DNA of 20,083 bases, taken from assembly GCA_024196135.1 (NCBI GenBank), contig JAMQCK010000552.1:1-20083 (forward strand), in the 5' to 3' direction. The notes under the pieces were generated by a model, which did no database searches, was not told where the DNA came from, and saw only the letters and a list, made by a program, of their open reading frames with translations. The stretch is from Pleurotus ostreatus/Saccharomyces cerevisiae fusant (taxonomy: Eukaryota; Opisthokonta). Below are positions 17,491-20,083 of the stretch, in pieces. Both the position numbers and the translations under genes were made by a program. Each line of letters opens with the position of its first letter. Positions within the stretch are counted from its first letter, which is position 1.

Positions 17491-19795
17491 CTAACTCCAG
17501 ACATCGAGCAGCAAGCGCGAGCGCTCCTTCAAGAGCTTCAACTCCGCAGCGCCCTCAACCTCCGCCGACCCACCCTTCGCCTCGCCCAGAATCCGCGCCA
17601 GCGTGTCCTCCACCGACTTCGCCATGTTCTTCGCGTCGCCGCAAATGTACACGTAGCCCTTCCCATTCAGCACCGCGTCCGCGATCCGGTCCTTGTCCTC
17701 CCAGATCAGGTCCTGCACGTAGATCTTGCCCCCATCAGGCTTGTACGGCGGCTCGCGCGAGAACGCGCAGCGCATCTGGAACTTGCCCTTCAGCTCCGCC
17801 TCGTACTGCGGCCACTCGTCCTTGTACAGGAAGTCCTCGTCCGAGCGCCGGCAGCCGTAGTACAGCGTGATGCTGCCCCAGTCCGCGAGCGCGTCCGCGC
17901 CGTTCTTCTCGATTGAGCGGCGCGCGAGGGCAATGCGCTCCTGCACGAAGCCGCGGAAGGGCGCGACACCGGTGCCGGGGCCGACCATGATGACCGCGCT
18001 CTTCGGGTTTGTCGGCAGGCGGAAGGTCGAGCGGCGCACGTGGACGGGGACCTTGTAGATGGTCTCCTCTCGGTATGCGCCGCGCGGGCCCTCAATGCAG
18101 TATCGTGGGAAGTCGGTCGACTCGGCCGCGCTGGGGTCGTCGGAGCTGATAAGCGGGACGTTGTCCTCGCCGTTGGCAGCGGCCTTGAGGTTGAGGAGGA
18201 AGTTGGAGCCAGTACCGTAGACCCACTTGTGCTGGACCTTTTCGGAGGGGATGTTCTCGTACTTGAGAACGACGCAGGTGACGTGGATGGCGTTGGGGTG
18301 CAACTTCGGGCTTGAGGAGATGGAGTAGTAGCGGGGTTGTAGGCGGGGGATGGAGGAGACGATCATGTCGAAGGGTATATCCCAAGCAGTGGTGTTCTCG
18401 GGTGTCGGTCTTGCCTTGATGTCGTTACCGGCGGCAAGCTGGAGGACCTCGGCTACTCGCAAGCAGCCGTCGGTGACGACCTTAGCGAAGAGCTCCTTGT
18501 TGGAGTTGAGCTCGCGCATGTAGTCGCCAGCCTCCGGAGTCGGCGCGTACTTCGCGAGGTTACCCAATATTTGACGACCAGCGACAGCGCTGATGTCGAT
18601 GTAGTGTCGGACGACGGTGCCGTAGGTGGTGGGGACGGGGAACGACACCTTAGCAAGGGCCGGGTCGAGGGACTCGATGTTGATGACCGTGTCCTTCTTG
18701 TTGTGGAGGCCGAGGGCGCAAAGAATGCGGTCAACCTCGACGTCCGCGTTGGTGGGCCAAACACCGACGTGGTCGCCGTGCTGGTAGGACATGCCAGAGC
18801 CCTCAATGCCGAGCTCCATGTGCACGCAATTCCGGTCCTTGACATCCTGGAACAGCTCACGAGCGACAAGGACGGGCGCGGGGTATGGGTTCTTCGCATC
18901 GTGGATACCCTTCGTCTTCGTCAAGGCGCGAGCGGAGAGTTCGCCTGATATGGAGATGAGCGAGACGCTAGGCGCTAGTTTCGGAGACACGTACCGAGAT
19001 AGACCTTGTCTTCTGGATGTGTCTCAAGCTCCGATACGACGAAGTCCGCACTGTCGCCGCCCTGGCCCTCCTCGACGCCCATCGCCTCGGCGAACGCCTC
19101 CCACATCCCGTCCTTCCATGCAAGGTAGTCCTCCTCCATGCTCTTGTCATCGTCGCCCTCTCCGCGCTCGCCGATGCGGACAGCGCCCATGTCCTCGAGC
19201 ATCTTGTCCATCTTGCGGGCCATGAGGTTGTAGTGCTCGTACGTCTTGTTCCCCAGGCCAAACATGACGTATTTGAGGCCATCGAGCTTGTGCTCCCCGT
19301 TAGAGAACTCGAAGGACTCATCCTCGAAGTTCTGCAGCAGGGTGACGGCGTTGTCGGTCGGCTCGCCCTCGCCGTAAGTCGCGAGAACGAAGATGACCGC
19401 GCAGTCCTCGGGGACCTGGTCGAGATTCTCGAAGTCGTAGTCCTCCGGGTCGCATACGAGGGATGCGAGGCCGAACTTCGTCTTCGCTTCCTTGGCGAGG
19501 CGGATAGCGTACTCCTCGGCAGTGCCGGTCTGCGAACCGTAGAAGATCACTAGACGCTTATTCTGTAGATTAGGCACTTCAGTGAAATGTCCTGCGTGAC
19601 AGAGTGTAGTCGACACACCCCGGCCTTCATCTTCGCGACAAAGTCTCTCGGGTTCCCCTCGCCCGCGGCTGACTTCGTAGTGGGGACGGGGACGGAGGAC
19701 GTTTTTGAGGAGAAGATTTGGTCACGGAAGAGGTAGAGGACGGCTGCAGCGCCCCCGACGCCGAGGATGGCCACATCTTGGGAGGAGAGGTTCAT
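17491..19795 (-). CDS. NADPH-cytochrome P450 reductase (CPR), complete, 732 residues
   Basis: Exons read on the minus strand are 19795-19619, 19562-18995 and 18944-17491 (introns 56 and 50 bp). The enzyme passes electrons from NADPH through FAD and FMN to microsomal P450s, and in fungi also to sterol and detoxification pathways. An N-terminal anchor (about residues 8-27, DVAILGVGGAAAVLYLF) holds it in the ER membrane. The FMN domain carries GSQTGTAEEYA (68-78), ATYGEGEPTD and FGLGNKTYEHYN. The FAD domain carries RYYSISSS (453-460). The NADP-binding part has GPGTGVAPFRG (570-580), YYGCR (620-624), CGDA (683-686) and the C-terminal VWS whose Trp stacks on the flavin. Length and all motifs are normal. 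The chosen ATG matches the N-terminus known for white-rot CPRs; in-frame ATGs at 19849 and 19882 could extend it by 18 or 29 residues. Confidence 0.96.
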
Positions 19796-19902
19796 GACGG
19801 AGGGAAAACGAGGAAAAACTGCTGGAAATGCATGTTGAGCGGAGGCCATGTTGTAGGCGTCGTGCGTGCGTACCAAGAGCAACCAAGACGTGTCCCGCGC
19901 GC

Positions 19903-19908
19903 TATATA
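19903..19908 (-). promoter_or_regulatory. TATA box of the CPR gene
   Basis: GTATATAG on the minus strand lies about 108 bp upstream of the ATG at 19795. It is about 20 bp upstream of the extended in-frame ATG at 19882, which argues against that ATG being used because it would lie at or before the transcription start. Confidence 0.55.
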
Positions 19909-19909
19909 C

Positions 19910-20083
19910 GTGCTGCTAAGGATCGTGTTGAGTCGGGGGTCCGTATTCGCCGCGCGGACTGGTGCGTGATGGGGGCAAGAGACAACGAGTCGGAGCGCTC
20001 AGCTCCGTTCGCTCAATTTCAGCTGATGTGCACGCGCCTCGGCCCGACTCCCTCTGGCTTCCCCGAACGACACCCGAAGGATG
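19910..20083. other. CPR upstream region at the window edge
   Basis: No gene is visible in this stretch. It should contain further CPR promoter elements and runs out of the window. Confidence 0.4.

Overview
The window looks like nuclear DNA of a basidiomycete fungus, probably a mushroom-forming Agaricomycete. It is GC-rich, its genes carry several 48-170 bp GT..AG introns with CTNAC-type branch points, and its NADPH-cytochrome P450 reductase and small secreted protein have a wood-decay-fungus flavour. The taxonomic call is inference from protein style. No species can be named from sequence alone.

Layout, left to right. Positions 1-417 hold a possible 3' end of a gene entering from the left. 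Positions 423-6595 are one complete, apparently young Ty1/copia LTR retrotransposon on the minus strand. It has two identical 251-bp LTRs, a 5-bp target duplication (CGTGG), a primer site matching the initiator-Met tRNA anticodon arm, a purine tract, and one uninterrupted 1857-residue Gag-Pol frame. It sits 147 bp past the stop codon of a small secreted Cys-rich protein gene (6743-7472, minus, 4 exons). A 2.47-kb region without a convincing gene follows, then an Old Yellow Enzyme gene (9945-11362, plus, 5 exons).

Next is a convergent pair. A histone-fold Dpb3/POLE4-like gene (11634-12714, plus, 4 exons) faces an unrecognised 664-residue nuclear-type protein gene (13066-15175, minus, 3 exons). 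Each has a cluster of ACGCGT (MluI cell-cycle box) motifs in its upstream region: three for the first, four for the second. The unknown protein also has eight full CDK consensus sites and two basic NLS-like patches, so both genes look like G1/S-expressed chromosome-biology genes. The right end holds a classical short-chain dehydrogenase gene (15523-16746, minus, 4 exons) and a complete NADPH-cytochrome P450 reductase gene (17491-19795, minus, 3 exons, 732 residues) with its TATA-containing promoter.

The three redox genes (OYE, SDR, CPR) are not a clear biosynthetic cluster: no P450, synthase or transporter lies between them, and two cell-cycle-type genes interrupt the series. The strongest leads are the unknown CDK-site-rich protein with its MCB promoter, the half-tRNA priming and structured LTR of the copia element, and the OYE with Arg in place of the active-site Trp. 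All exon boundaries were read by eye from splice signals and frame continuity; none has transcript support.
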